Source: Bacteroidetes bacterium MED-G17
GTDB taxonomy: Bacteria; Bacteroidota; Bacteroidia; NS11-12g; UBA9320
Direction of reading: 5' to 3'
Assembly: GCA_002457675.1 (NCBI GenBank)
Contig: NTKK01000004.1
Coordinates: 155,666-190,107, forward strand
Length of the DNA: 34,442 nucleotides
Positions 17,498 through 25,910 of the stretch are shown here, piece after piece. The number at the start of each line of letters is the position of its first letter. Position 1 is the first letter of the stretch. The translations under genes were made by a program, and so were the position numbers. Under the pieces are notes generated by a model that was not told the origin of the DNA, ran no database searches, and saw nothing but the letters and a program-made list of their open reading frames with translations.

Positions 17498-18105
17498 AAT
17501 ACAACTTCAAGTAACTTTTTGGTTTCAAAAAAAGATTCCTTAAAAGACGCTTTTAGTTTGTAGCTTTTCACGCGTATTTCAGGATGTTTATTTGACAATG
17601 TATCAATTTCTCCCTGTAGATCCCCTCCTTTTAAAGCGTAAAGCTTGTATTTGATATTTGTTTTTGTCCATTTTACCAAAACATCTAAAGGCGCTACTGC
17701 CCTTGTAACAGCAAAATGGTATTCATTAGCTAAACTTTCTACCCTCCCATGACTTGCTGTGATATTCTCTAAATCGAGTTTTTGCTTGATGTCCTCTACG
17801 ACCTTTATTTTCTTTCCAATAGAATCAACCAAATGAAAATGAACATCTGGATACAAAATAGCCAATACCACTCCAGGGAAACCTCCTCCTGTGCCAATAT
17901 CTAAAACCTTATTATCCTTTTTAAAATCCGCAAAGTTTGCTATGGCAGCTGAATGCAAAAAATGACGTGTTTCTAAATGTGGTATATCCTTTCTAGAAAT
18001 GAGATTTATTTTCTCATTCCACGCTGAATACAAAGCACATGCAGATATAAATTTACTCTTTTGACTTTGAGTTAGATTAGGTAAATAACGGCCAATTATT
18101 TCCAT
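17494..18105 (-). CDS. rsmG: 16S rRNA (guanine527-N7)-methyltransferase RsmG
   Basis: A 203-residue SAM-dependent methyltransferase. Residues 67-80 (VLDIGTGGGFPGVV) form the SAM-binding loop in the exact RsmG form, followed by LVDSIGKKIKVV and TRAVAPLDVLVKW. The enzyme methylates N7 of G527 in 16S rRNA; loss gives low-level streptomycin resistance in many bacteria. The open frame extends upstream to 18183, but that would add 26 hydrophobic residues unlike any RsmG and would overlap the preceding gene by 88 bases; ATG at 18103-18105 gives the family-typical start MEIIGRYLP and a 10-base overlap with the glycosyltransferase. Confidence 0.93.
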   Translation of the reverse strand: MEIIGRYLPNLTQSQKSKFISACALYSAWNEKINLISRKDIPHLETRHFLHSAAIANFADFKKDNKVLDIGTGGGFPGVVLAILYPDVHFHLVDSIGKKIKVVEDIKQKLDLENITASHGRVESLANEYHFAVTRAVAPLDVLVKWTKTNIKYKLYALKGGDLQGEIDTLSNKHPEIRVKSYKLKASFKESFFETKKLLEVVF

Positions 18106-19226
18106 TTCAATTTTCTGTTGAACATGCTTAACGAAGCAAAATACCAAACATACAAAATCCACAAATATTCCAAAAACGGCCACAGATATATCAATGACTT
18201 ACTTTTAAAAAGGTCAAATTTATCTCTCTTCACCTGGTGCATGACGAACAAAACAAAAACAACTGGCATCCAAAATTTATCCATATGTTTAAGCATACCT
18301 AAAAACAAAACGCCCCAAAAAAAGGTGAAAATAATTTGCAGAAAACCCAATATGATCAAATTGTTCAAATGATAAGATTTACCCGCTTTCATATGCCGAA
18401 TTTTCTGAATTTTATACGTTTTCCATGTTTTTTTGGGTGGTGAATTTGTAAAAGTCTGTTTGTCTAATAAACAGCCAACATTGGCAAAATGAGCAACACT
18501 TTGAACAAAAAGATCATCATCTCCCATTGGAATATTTTTGTGTTTTTGGTAACCCTCAGCTTTTTCGAAAAGTGTCTTTGTAAATCCTAAATTTCTGCCC
18601 ACTCCCATATATGGCTTTCCAATTAGCGCAAAAGAAAAATATCTTGAAGCTGTACGAAAAGTTTCGTATTGAATAAATGTATTTAGCAAGCCTTTTCTCT
18701 TGTGGTAGTAACTATAGCCTAAGACTAGATCTTTACCATCTGTAAATTGCTCTGCATAGATATTCAAAAAGTTGACAGAATCGATACACACATCAGCGTC
18801 AATAAAAACCATGAACTCAGTCTTGGCTTTTAAAATACCCGTTTGTAACGCTTGCTTTTTTCCCGGACCAAATTTGTTTTGCAAAGCCACAACTCTTTCA
18901 TCATTGTATTCAGAAACAAATTCATAGCTGCCATCAGTAGAATGGTCATCAACTATGATTATTTTGAAATTTTCATGCGCCTGCTGCAACCAATTTGGTA
19001 AATTTTTTTGTAGGTTTTTAATTTCATTCTTTGCTGCGATAATTAATGAAATATCAGTACTTTCATATTCTTTAGCGCCTAATTTCTCTTTACATGCCCA
19101 ATTAAAAAGGAATACATAAAAAAATAGGACCGACACAGAGGAAATGAAAAATACCACCAACATTGAGAAAAATTGCGGTGAACTTAGTACATTTTTTGAA
19201 AAATGACATAAAATGGATTGATACAT
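18096..19226 (-). CDS. Membrane-bound family 2 glycosyltransferase
   Basis: A 376-residue GT-A fold transferase. An N-terminal membrane helix (about 20-43) is followed by SLIIAAKNEIKNL, IIIVDDHSTDGS and FIDADV (Asp143/Asp145, metal/nucleotide binding). GDDDLFV later corresponds to the acceptor-side acidic motif. The last 100 residues contain two to three membrane helices separated by basic loops. Transferred sugar and acceptor are unknown; a cell-envelope glycan or glycolipid is likely. An internal ATG at residue 22 is a possible alternative start. It overlaps rsmG by 10 bases and is probably co-transcribed with it. Confidence 0.85.
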   Translation of the reverse strand: MYQSILCHFSKNVLSSPQFFSMLVVFFISSVSVLFFYVFLFNWACKEKLGAKEYESTDISLIIAAKNEIKNLQKNLPNWLQQAHENFKIIIVDDHSTDGSYEFVSEYNDERVVALQNKFGPGKKQALQTGILKAKTEFMVFIDADVCIDSVNFLNIYAEQFTDGKDLVLGYSYYHKRKGLLNTFIQYETFRTASRYFSFALIGKPYMGVGRNLGFTKTLFEKAEGYQKHKNIPMGDDDLFVQSVAHFANVGCLLDKQTFTNSPPKKTWKTYKIQKIRHMKAGKSYHLNNLIILGFLQIIFTFFWGVLFLGMLKHMDKFWMPVVFVLFVMHQVKRDKFDLFKSKSLIYLWPFLEYLWILYVWYFASLSMFNRKLKWK

Positions 19227-19266
19227 TAAACACTACAAATAGATTTTCATAAATCATAAAGGATAG

Positions 19267-19274
19267 TATCTTTG
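19267..19274 (+). promoter_or_regulatory. Putative -7 box TATCTTTG for the tRNA pair
   Basis: TATCTTTG fits TAnnTTTG and lies 13 bases before the first tRNA base, a normal distance for a short tRNA leader. No clear -33 TTG is present at 19-21 bases upstream. Confidence 0.45.
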
Positions 19275-19287
19275 CAAACCATTTGAA

Positions 19288-19374
19288 GGAGAGGTGCCAG
19301 AGTGGTAATGGAGCAGCCTGCTAAGCTGTGATCGCGTAAGTGATCCCCGGGTTCGAATCCCGGTCTCTCCGCCA
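19288..19374 (+). tRNA. tRNA-Ser (anticodon GCU)
   Basis: The acceptor stem GGAGAGG pairs with TCTCTCC (one G-U), with discriminator G and an encoded CCA (19372-19374). The anticodon stem GCAGC/GCTGT encloses loop CTGCTAA, giving anticodon GCU that reads AGC/AGU. A long variable arm (GATCGCGTAAGTGATC) and the T-loop TTCGAAT confirm a class II serine tRNA. Confidence 0.96.
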
Positions 19375-19394
19375 ACGAGATTAGGTTCTTGTCT

Positions 19395-19468
19395 GGCTCC
19401 TTAGCTCAACTGGATAGAGCAACTGCCTTCTAAGCAGTAGGTTTCAGGTTCGAGTCCTGAAGGAGTCA
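19395..19468 (+). tRNA. tRNA-Arg (anticodon UCU)
   Basis: The acceptor stem GGCTCCT pairs with AGGAGTC (one G-U), discriminator A, no encoded CCA. The anticodon stem ACTGC/GCAGT encloses CTTCTAA, giving UCU for AGA/AGG codons. The T-arm is TCAGG-TTCGAGT-CCTGA. It lies 20 bases after tRNA-Ser, so the two are probably one precursor. Confidence 0.95.
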
Positions 19469-19706
19469 CTTTTTCTTCTAATATTTTCATTATTAAATAT
19501 TTACAATAACTTAATTTCTTTTGTACTTCATATGTATATTTAATTGAATCGAGTAAATAAGTAATATGTTAGACATTCAGAAACTTTTGCCTAATCTTTA
19601 ATCTAAACTTAGATCAAATGATTCGATAACGGTTTCAAATAGGTCTACCAGACCGAATTAGTTTATTATAAGCTCAATATTCCGATTTTATTTTTAGTAT
19701 TGAATT
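19469..19706. other. AT-rich intergenic region between tRNA-Arg and the sulfatase block
   Basis: A stretch of 238 bases without a credible gene. It holds a T-rich run just after tRNA-Arg and a small hairpin GGTCT-ACC-AGACC (19642-19654) flanked by the inverted pentamers ATTCG (19621-19625) and CGAAT (19654-19658). Near the first sulfatase gene, TATTTTTA (19689-19696) resembles a TAnnTTTG box with one mismatch. No copy of the tRNA 3' end (attachment-site duplication) was noticed. Confidence 0.5.
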
Positions 19707-21275
19707 ATGAATTACAAATCAATTTTACCGGTTTGTGTCTTCTTTTTAATAGTCTTATTAGTCTTCGGATCGTGTGATATGGGCTCAAATAAGGCAGTTA
19801 AGAAAAAAGAATCAATAGCGCAAATGAATGATAAATTAAATGTTTTATTTATTGTGGCCGATGATTTAAATTGTGACCTAACTGCGTATGGTAACGTAAA
19901 TACTCACACCCCCAATATTGATCAACTTTGCAAAGAGGGATTTTCATTTCTAAATGCACACAATCAATATCCACTTTGTGGACCATCAAGAGCATCTTTC
20001 ATGACTGGTATGTACACTGATCAAACTAAGATAGATAAAAATAATATGAATATACGGAATTCGATTCCAGATGTCATAACAATAGGTCAACGTTTTAGAC
20101 AACAAGGATATCACTCAGTGAGAATTGGAAAAATCTTTCATTATGATAATCCAAGTGCAATAGGAACATCAGGCAATGACGATATTTATTCATGGAGTCA
20201 AACTATAAACCCTTACGGCAGAGATAAAATTGAAGAATATAAAATTAATAGTCTTAGCGAGAGAAGATACGGAGGAACATTAAGCTGGTTAGCTGCAGAT
20301 GGGATTGATGAAGAACAAACTGACGGCATTGGAGCAACAATCGCCATTAATCAACTTGAACGTTTTTCTAATGATAGCATACCATTTTTTATGGCTATTG
20401 GTTTTTACAGGCCTCACACACCATTTGTAGCACCAAAAAAATATTTTGATCTTTATAATAGGGATGACATCAAGATTCCTGAATCTTCAGAAGATTATCT
20501 TAAGACTATACCTGAACCTGCAGCAAAATCTGTGAGATCAAAAAAGAATCAAATCAATTTGAAAAATGATCTTGCTAAAGAGATAAAACAAGCCTATTAC
20601 GCTTCTATTTCATTTGTTGATGCCCAACTTGGTAGAGTGATAGATAAGCTCAAAGAAACTAGATTGATTGAAAATACAATAATTATATTTATTTCTGACC
20701 ACGGATACCACTTGGGTGAACATGGGCACTGGCAAAAACAAACATTATTTGAAAATTCGACTAGAGTTCCACTAATTATTGCTACCCCAAATTTATCAAA
20801 TAAGGGATCGAAATCGGAGAGTCCTGTGGAGTTAGTCGATATATATCCTACACTAATGGATCTTACCGGCATAAAAATTCCTACGAACGTTGTTGGGAAG
20901 AGTTTAAAACCTATACTTGAAAATAAAGATTTTTCTACTCGTGGGAGTTCATTTACGAAATGGAGAAATGGTTATTCCATTAAAACAAAACGATATCGAA
21001 TAACAAAATGGGGGAAAAATGGGGAATTAGGTTACGAACTTTATGACCACAATTACGACAAGAGTGAACTTAATAATCTTGCTTCTCATAATGAATATAT
21101 TGAAGTAATGGACTCTTTAAAAATCATTCTTAATCAGCGAATTCGCGAATCAATGATAAAGCCAGACGGATTGGGTAGACAATTTAATAATGTAGAGCCG
21201 TTACATAAAGCAAAAAATATTACTTTAGGTGACCTCCATGATATTGAAGGGAAAATTTATATGCTAAAAAAATAA
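19707..21275 (+). CDS. Sulfatase lipoprotein, iduronate-2-sulfatase-like (S1_7-like)
   Basis: A 522-residue type I sulfatase. The lipobox FGSC (Cys23) predicts an outer-membrane or periplasmic lipoprotein. Metal-binding Asp52/Asp53 (IVADDLN) and the signature CGPSRASFMTG at Cys91-Arg95 are present; Cys91 must be oxidised to formylglycine. GFYRPHTPFVAPKKYFDLY and FISDHGYHLGEHGHW match the iduronate-2-sulfatase-like subfamily, whose bacterial members also act on algal glycans. It heads a run of eight plus-strand genes and is followed after 58 bases by another sulfatase. The substrate (a sulfated uronic or other sugar) is inferred only. Confidence 0.9.
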   Translation: MNYKSILPVCVFFLIVLLVFGSCDMGSNKAVKKKESIAQMNDKLNVLFIVADDLNCDLTAYGNVNTHTPNIDQLCKEGFSFLNAHNQYPLCGPSRASFMTGMYTDQTKIDKNNMNIRNSIPDVITIGQRFRQQGYHSVRIGKIFHYDNPSAIGTSGNDDIYSWSQTINPYGRDKIEEYKINSLSERRYGGTLSWLAADGIDEEQTDGIGATIAINQLERFSNDSIPFFMAIGFYRPHTPFVAPKKYFDLYNRDDIKIPESSEDYLKTIPEPAAKSVRSKKNQINLKNDLAKEIKQAYYASISFVDAQLGRVIDKLKETRLIENTIIIFISDHGYHLGEHGHWQKQTLFENSTRVPLIIATPNLSNKGSKSESPVELVDIYPTLMDLTGIKIPTNVVGKSLKPILENKDFSTRGSSFTKWRNGYSIKTKRYRITKWGKNGELGYELYDHNYDKSELNNLASHNEYIEVMDSLKIILNQRIRESMIKPDGLGRQFNNVEPLHKAKNITLGDLHDIEGKIYMLKK

Positions 21276-21333
21276 TTTGAATATTTGATAGTTATTCAAG
21301 TATGAATTCGATGTCAAAATTATAAATGAACAT

Positions 21334-22800
21334 ATGGATTTTTATCGGTCTTTTCTCAAAATTCATTTAGTAATCGTAAATAGGTCATGTTTAATAGGTA
21401 TTTCTTTATTGCTTATTTCATGTGTTGACTTCACAAGTTCTGCTAACAAACAGAAAAATTTAAAATCCCCAAATTTCATTTTCATACTTGCTGATGATCA
21501 AGGATGGAACGGAACATCAGTCCAAATGTTGCGAAATGAACCCCTATCAAAAAGTGATTACTTCGAAACACCAAATCTAGAATTACTTGCTAAAAGAGGA
21601 ATTCGATTTTCAAATGCTTATTCAGGTGCGCCGGTTTGTGCTCCATCAAGATATAGTATACAATTTGGGAAAACTCCAGCTCGGCTTTCGCTTATCCGCG
21701 TGGGAATGAATACAAGCCATATTGACCATAAAGGATTTGAAAGTATTCCTAAAGCACTTAAAAAAATTAATGCGAATTATATCTCAGCACATTTTGGTAA
21801 ATGGGGAATGGGCAGTAGGCCTGAAGTACTAGGTTATGATATAAGTGATGGCCCTACCAAAAATAAGAATGGGCATTTTGTAAACGACAGGACCCAATGG
21901 AAACATAGATCTCTAGAAGATCCCAAAAAAATTTTTTCTATAACTGAAAAGGCTGCTAAATTCATGAAGAGATGTAACTCAGAAGAAAAACCTTTTTACC
22001 TTCAAATTTCACATTATGCAGTGCATGCTAATATCGAGTCTAAGTCAAGTAGCTTAGACCATCTACAAAATAAGCAGAAAGGTAAGCAACATCTAGATGC
22101 AGGGTATGCTGCGATGACTTTCGATTTAGACATTGGACTTGGACAAATTTTAGATCAAGTTAATAAATTAGGGATAGAGGATAATACTTACATTATTTAT
22201 ATGTCCGATAATGGTTCTGTTCCTAATATACCTGGAGCTAAAAAGTATAAAAAAAGTTATAATTATCCACTAAGCAGAGGTAAATGGGATGCCTATGAGG
22301 GAGGAGTTCGTGTTCCACTTATTATTGCAGGACCAAATATTAAAAAATCATCAATCTCTGATATCCCTGTTTCTAGTTCAGATCTTCTTCCTTCTATCAT
22401 AGAACTTGCCGGAAATAAAAAATATACATTACTAGAAATTGACGGTGGTAGTTTTGCCTCAATCCTGTTAGACAAAAAAAATAAAGAAATAACAAGACCA
22501 GTTGAAGGGATTTTCTTTCACGTTCCTTATAAAAACGGAATTGCAATAAATAGGCCACATTCTGCTATTAGAAAAGGTGATTATAAATTGATAAAATTTC
22601 GGGATGATAAAAGTATTTTACTTTTCAATTTATCAAATGATTTAGAGGAGAAAAATGACCTGTCAAGAAACGAATCAGAAAAGGCGAAAGAATTAGAAAA
22701 AATTTTAGATAACTACCTAAAAAAAGTACATGCACCAAAATGGCAAGATGGCATTACTTGGAAAAACAAACCCCTTAAGGAAATCAATTCAAAATACTAA
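21334..22800 (+). CDS. Sulfatase lipoprotein (type I, Cys-type)
   Basis: A 488-residue sulfatase. A hydrophobic segment ending LLISC (Cys30) gives a lipoprotein signal; the n-region is long (about 17 residues). ILADDQGW supplies Asp54/Asp55 for the metal, VCAPSRYS contains the modified Cys102 and Arg106, AHFGKWGMGSRPE is the conserved Lys region, and YMSDNGS with RGKWDAYEGGVRVPLI are the later active-site blocks. The subfamily is unclear to me, but the shape is that of bacterial exo-sulfatases acting on algal or host polysaccharides. It lies 11 bases before the FGE gene, tightly linked to its own activator. Confidence 0.89.
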   Translation: MDFYRSFLKIHLVIVNRSCLIGISLLLISCVDFTSSANKQKNLKSPNFIFILADDQGWNGTSVQMLRNEPLSKSDYFETPNLELLAKRGIRFSNAYSGAPVCAPSRYSIQFGKTPARLSLIRVGMNTSHIDHKGFESIPKALKKINANYISAHFGKWGMGSRPEVLGYDISDGPTKNKNGHFVNDRTQWKHRSLEDPKKIFSITEKAAKFMKRCNSEEKPFYLQISHYAVHANIESKSSSLDHLQNKQKGKQHLDAGYAAMTFDLDIGLGQILDQVNKLGIEDNTYIIYMSDNGSVPNIPGAKKYKKSYNYPLSRGKWDAYEGGVRVPLIIAGPNIKKSSISDIPVSSSDLLPSIIELAGNKKYTLLEIDGGSFASILLDKKNKEITRPVEGIFFHVPYKNGIAINRPHSAIRKGDYKLIKFRDDKSILLFNLSNDLEEKNDLSRNESEKAKELEKILDNYLKKVHAPKWQDGITWKNKPLKEINSKY

Positions 22801-22811
22801 ATATTAATTTT

Positions 22812-23942
22812 ATGCAACTTAATATAAAATTACTTGGATTTTTTATGTTTTGGATTTTTGGGTGCAATTCCTCGAATAGTAAAAAGCACCCCGATAAATG
22901 TTGTGAAGTTTTTTTTAATAAAACTCATTATACTTTTGACACCCTTCTGAAACATTATAAAGTTGATTCTTTACTTATTAAAATTGCTGACTCCATTGCG
23001 GGAATGGTTTATATTCCTTCGGGAAATTATTTAATGGGAGCTAGTAGTTTAGAAATGGCTCTAAAACGTGAGCTTCCCACCCATAAGGTTAAAGTAAATT
23101 CTTTTTACATGGATATTCATGAGGTAACAAATGCTCAATTTGCTGAATTTGTAGCTGAAACTGGATACAAAACAGTAGCAGAAAGGGAAATTGATTGGAA
23201 CACTTTCAAGAAACATTTTCCTAAAAATACTCCTAAACCTAATCCTGATTTATTGCAACCCGGGTCTATGGTTTTTTCATCACCTAAAAATATTTTTAAC
23301 ATTACTGATATATCTCAATGGTGGAAATGGACAATTGGTGCCGATTGGATGCACCCATTTGGTCCGGAAAGCAGCATTCTGAACAAAGAAGATGAACCAG
23401 TAGTACACATTTGTTACCATGACGCTGCTGCATATGCCAAATGGTGCGGTAAACGTTTACCAACTGAGGCTGAATGGGAATGGGCAGCTAGAGGCGGATT
23501 ACGAAATAAAGTTTATCCTTGGGGGAATGAATCTGTAGAGCAAGGGAAGCCAAAATGTAACTATTGGACAGGTTCCTTCCCTACACTAAATACCAAAGAA
23601 GATAGTTTTTCAGGGATAGCTCCTGTGATGCAATATGATGCTAATGGTTATGGATTATATGACATGTCTGGCAATGTGTGGGAAATTTGTTCAGATTGGT
23701 ACGATGAAAACTATTATTCATTTTCAAAGAGAAATAATATCATAAATAATCCTAAAGGCCCAGACAAATGGTACTACCCTCTAGAACCAAATGATCCTAA
23801 ACGGGTCATTCGTGGTGGTTCTTTTTTGTGTAACAATAGTTATTGTTCAAGCTATCGAGTCTCGGCCAGGATGTCTACCTCACAAAATACTGGGATGAGC
23901 CATATTGGATTTAGATGTGTGAAAGACGCATATATTAAGTAA
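22812..23942 (+). CDS. Formylglycine-generating enzyme (SUMF1/FGE family), predicted lipoprotein
   Basis: A 376-residue protein. The signal segment ends in IFGC (Cys19), so it is predicted to be lipidated. From about residue 65 the FGE-sulfatase fold is complete: GMVYIPSGNYLMGAS, DIHEVTNAQFAEFV, RLPTEAEWEWAARGG, YPWGNE, MSGNVWEICSDWY, and the active-site block RGGSFLCNNSYC with Cys340 and Cys345, spaced as Cys336/Cys341 of human FGE, ending in GFRCVK. These cysteines bind copper and use O2 to turn the sulfatase CxPxR cysteine into formylglycine. Keeping both separates it from the many SUMF1-domain proteins without this activity. Its location among four Cys-type sulfatases indicates a dedicated maturase. 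An exported FGE implies maturation outside the cytoplasm. Confidence 0.88.
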   Translation: MQLNIKLLGFFMFWIFGCNSSNSKKHPDKCCEVFFNKTHYTFDTLLKHYKVDSLLIKIADSIAGMVYIPSGNYLMGASSLEMALKRELPTHKVKVNSFYMDIHEVTNAQFAEFVAETGYKTVAEREIDWNTFKKHFPKNTPKPNPDLLQPGSMVFSSPKNIFNITDISQWWKWTIGADWMHPFGPESSILNKEDEPVVHICYHDAAAYAKWCGKRLPTEAEWEWAARGGLRNKVYPWGNESVEQGKPKCNYWTGSFPTLNTKEDSFSGIAPVMQYDANGYGLYDMSGNVWEICSDWYDENYYSFSKRNNIINNPKGPDKWYYPLEPNDPKRVIRGGSFLCNNSYCSSYRVSARMSTSQNTGMSHIGFRCVKDAYIK

Positions 23943-23993
23943 ATATAATTTTCTCTAATTTAGATTGTTTTTTAAACTTATCTTTACAACGGG

Positions 23994-25907
23994 ATGTTGT
24001 CGGGACAATTTCTTAAATTTTGGATTAAATTTTTATTAATCTTCTTGTGTATTTCATCTTCGGCACAAGTCAAAACCACCAAATCAAGTCCTTTTAGGAG
24101 TAACATCTTAACCTATAGAAAACCTAACAGCTCAGTATCTTTTTCAGGTTTTTATCGTTTTTTAGGCTTTGTCCGTAATCAAGTAGAAACATTCCCTAAT
24201 AATAGCGGGAAAACCACCGTTATTAGTTCAGGAGATAATTATAGAGAACCTATGTTTCTTTTGAAGCTAAATGGAAGAACCAGAGAAAATGTAACTTTCG
24301 GTGCAGATTTTATGATAAACAGCCTATATAAGGGACCATCTGAAGATTACATTAGTCCTTTAACTCTTAATCTTGGATTAAACCTTACAACCACATTTTT
24401 AACAGAACATGGAATATTTAAACTTAAATCTGGCGGTATTTCATGGTATAGGCAAAGTCGGCTCACAGTTTGGGGTAATCGTTCGTTTAATAGGATTAGT
24501 TTGTTTGAGAGAAGACCACAAACACCCTTAAATCAATTTCCATTTAATCGTTATTCGAAATACTATAATAGTGGATTATTAGATCAAGGAATTCGTTACG
24601 GTAGTCGCGCATTTCAAGGGCTCTTTATTCAAGGAACAAAACTTCCATTAAATTTTTCCGTCAAAGGAGTGATAGGGAAAAGTAACTTTAACCGATCTTT
24701 TTTGGAGAGTAGTGATAATTTCACAGGTTGCTTTCAACTAAAAAATATACTAAATCAATCCACTAAAATATCCTATAATTACCTTTCGTCTTGGGCGGAC
24801 ACTGACTCGTTAAGTTATGATCGAAGAAACTATTTTATTCACTCACTTGATATCGATAAAAAAATAAATAAATTACAATTTCAAATGGAGCTTGGAATTG
24901 GGAATTATACAGACCCAGAAAAAAAACTCGGATTTGGTGAGGCTATAGTTTTAAATGTAAAGACTGCAAAGACATACAAAGTTCCATTAGATATTCAGTT
25001 ATATAGAATATCACCTCAATTCGTCAATGTCACTGGGAACTTTCTAAACACTACTGTCTTAGAAGTATTCCCAAATGTTGCTGGTGTAGGAACAACTGTT
25101 AGAACACCTTATCAAAGCCCAATGGTTGGACTAGGCTTTCCAGTAAATAATAGACAAGGAGCTTCAATAAATGCTGACTTGGAAGTAGGAAAATTTAGAT
25201 TTAATGCTGGTATTGGGGTGTTTGCTGAAATTGATACCTCTTATGCCTCTTTATCCTACATTCATAATGTCAACAGCCAAACACTATCTAGAATCTTTTT
25301 GTTCGGTCAGAATTGGGGGCCATATAATTCACTAAATTCAACATATAGAAGAGTATTTGAAAATGTAAATATCAGTGACACAAGTAAAACAGGACTTGCG
25401 AACTTCAAAAAGTTCTTTAACACAATTGAATTTGAAGCAAAATACAAGAATCAAGCTTTTGGAAAGAACTACTACATATTCTCACTTACACGTCTAAATA
25501 CTTGTCAAAAAAATCTTGTTTTAATCCCAAAATTTGGGGAAAGAACATTGATTTCTCAATTAAGCCAAGAGATTGATTTCAGTATTGGAATGAGTAAAAA
25601 AGCAGTTTTTATTCTAAGTTATGGAATACAAAAAGTATTAGGTAATTCCTCTACCGATATTGGAGATAACCCTGAGGCTTCTGTTCAAAGTAAGTTTTTT
25701 GAGAATTTAGGTCTGGAAAGTTTGTACAAGTACACCAATTACAGAAATCAAACTAATACACTGTTGGGATTTGGGATAGATTATAAAATTAATGATAATG
25801 TGTATTTGTTTTTACGCTCAACCAAATACCGCTATTTTGATCCAAATTTTATAGAAAATCATTTAAAAGGATTTGAAACAATGCTCGAACTAAAAATAAA
25901 TTTTTAA
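23994..25907 (+). CDS. Outer-membrane beta-barrel protein of unknown family (A)
   Basis: A 637-residue protein with a signal peptide (FLLIFLCISSSAQ, cleavage near residue 25). The mature part has porin-like alternation, many Tyr/Asn/Phe-rich strands (SVSFSGFYRFLGF, VTFGADFMINS, ISYNYLSSW) and ends in FETMLELKINF, a terminal strand with C-terminal Phe, as recognised by the BAM machinery. I cannot place it in a named porin family; it lacks a TonB box or plug domain. It lies 51 bases after the FGE gene and 3 bases before a second barrel gene, so it probably works in the same glycan pathway. A near-consensus box TATCTTTA (23979-23986) precedes the ATG, so an internal promoter is possible. Confidence 0.75.
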   Translation: MLSGQFLKFWIKFLLIFLCISSSAQVKTTKSSPFRSNILTYRKPNSSVSFSGFYRFLGFVRNQVETFPNNSGKTTVISSGDNYREPMFLLKLNGRTRENVTFGADFMINSLYKGPSEDYISPLTLNLGLNLTTTFLTEHGIFKLKSGGISWYRQSRLTVWGNRSFNRISLFERRPQTPLNQFPFNRYSKYYNSGLLDQGIRYGSRAFQGLFIQGTKLPLNFSVKGVIGKSNFNRSFLESSDNFTGCFQLKNILNQSTKISYNYLSSWADTDSLSYDRRNYFIHSLDIDKKINKLQFQMELGIGNYTDPEKKLGFGEAIVLNVKTAKTYKVPLDIQLYRISPQFVNVTGNFLNTTVLEVFPNVAGVGTTVRTPYQSPMVGLGFPVNNRQGASINADLEVGKFRFNAGIGVFAEIDTSYASLSYIHNVNSQTLSRIFLFGQNWGPYNSLNSTYRRVFENVNISDTSKTGLANFKKFFNTIEFEAKYKNQAFGKNYYIFSLTRLNTCQKNLVLIPKFGERTLISQLSQEIDFSIGMSKKAVFILSYGIQKVLGNSSTDIGDNPEASVQSKFFENLGLESLYKYTNYRNQTNTLLGFGIDYKINDNVYLFLRSTKYRYFDPNFIENHLKGFETMLELKINF

Positions 25908-25910
25908 CCA

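Noticed and set aside
18106-18183. Upstream extension of rsmG by 26 hydrophobic residues
   Set aside because: It overlaps the glycosyltransferase coding end by 88 bases and is unlike RsmG N-termini; ATG at 18103-18105 gives the family-typical start.
19642-19654. GGTCT-ACC-AGACC hairpin as a terminator or attachment site
   Set aside because: Only a 5-bp stem with no T-run and no second copy found; kept as a note in the intergenic entry only.
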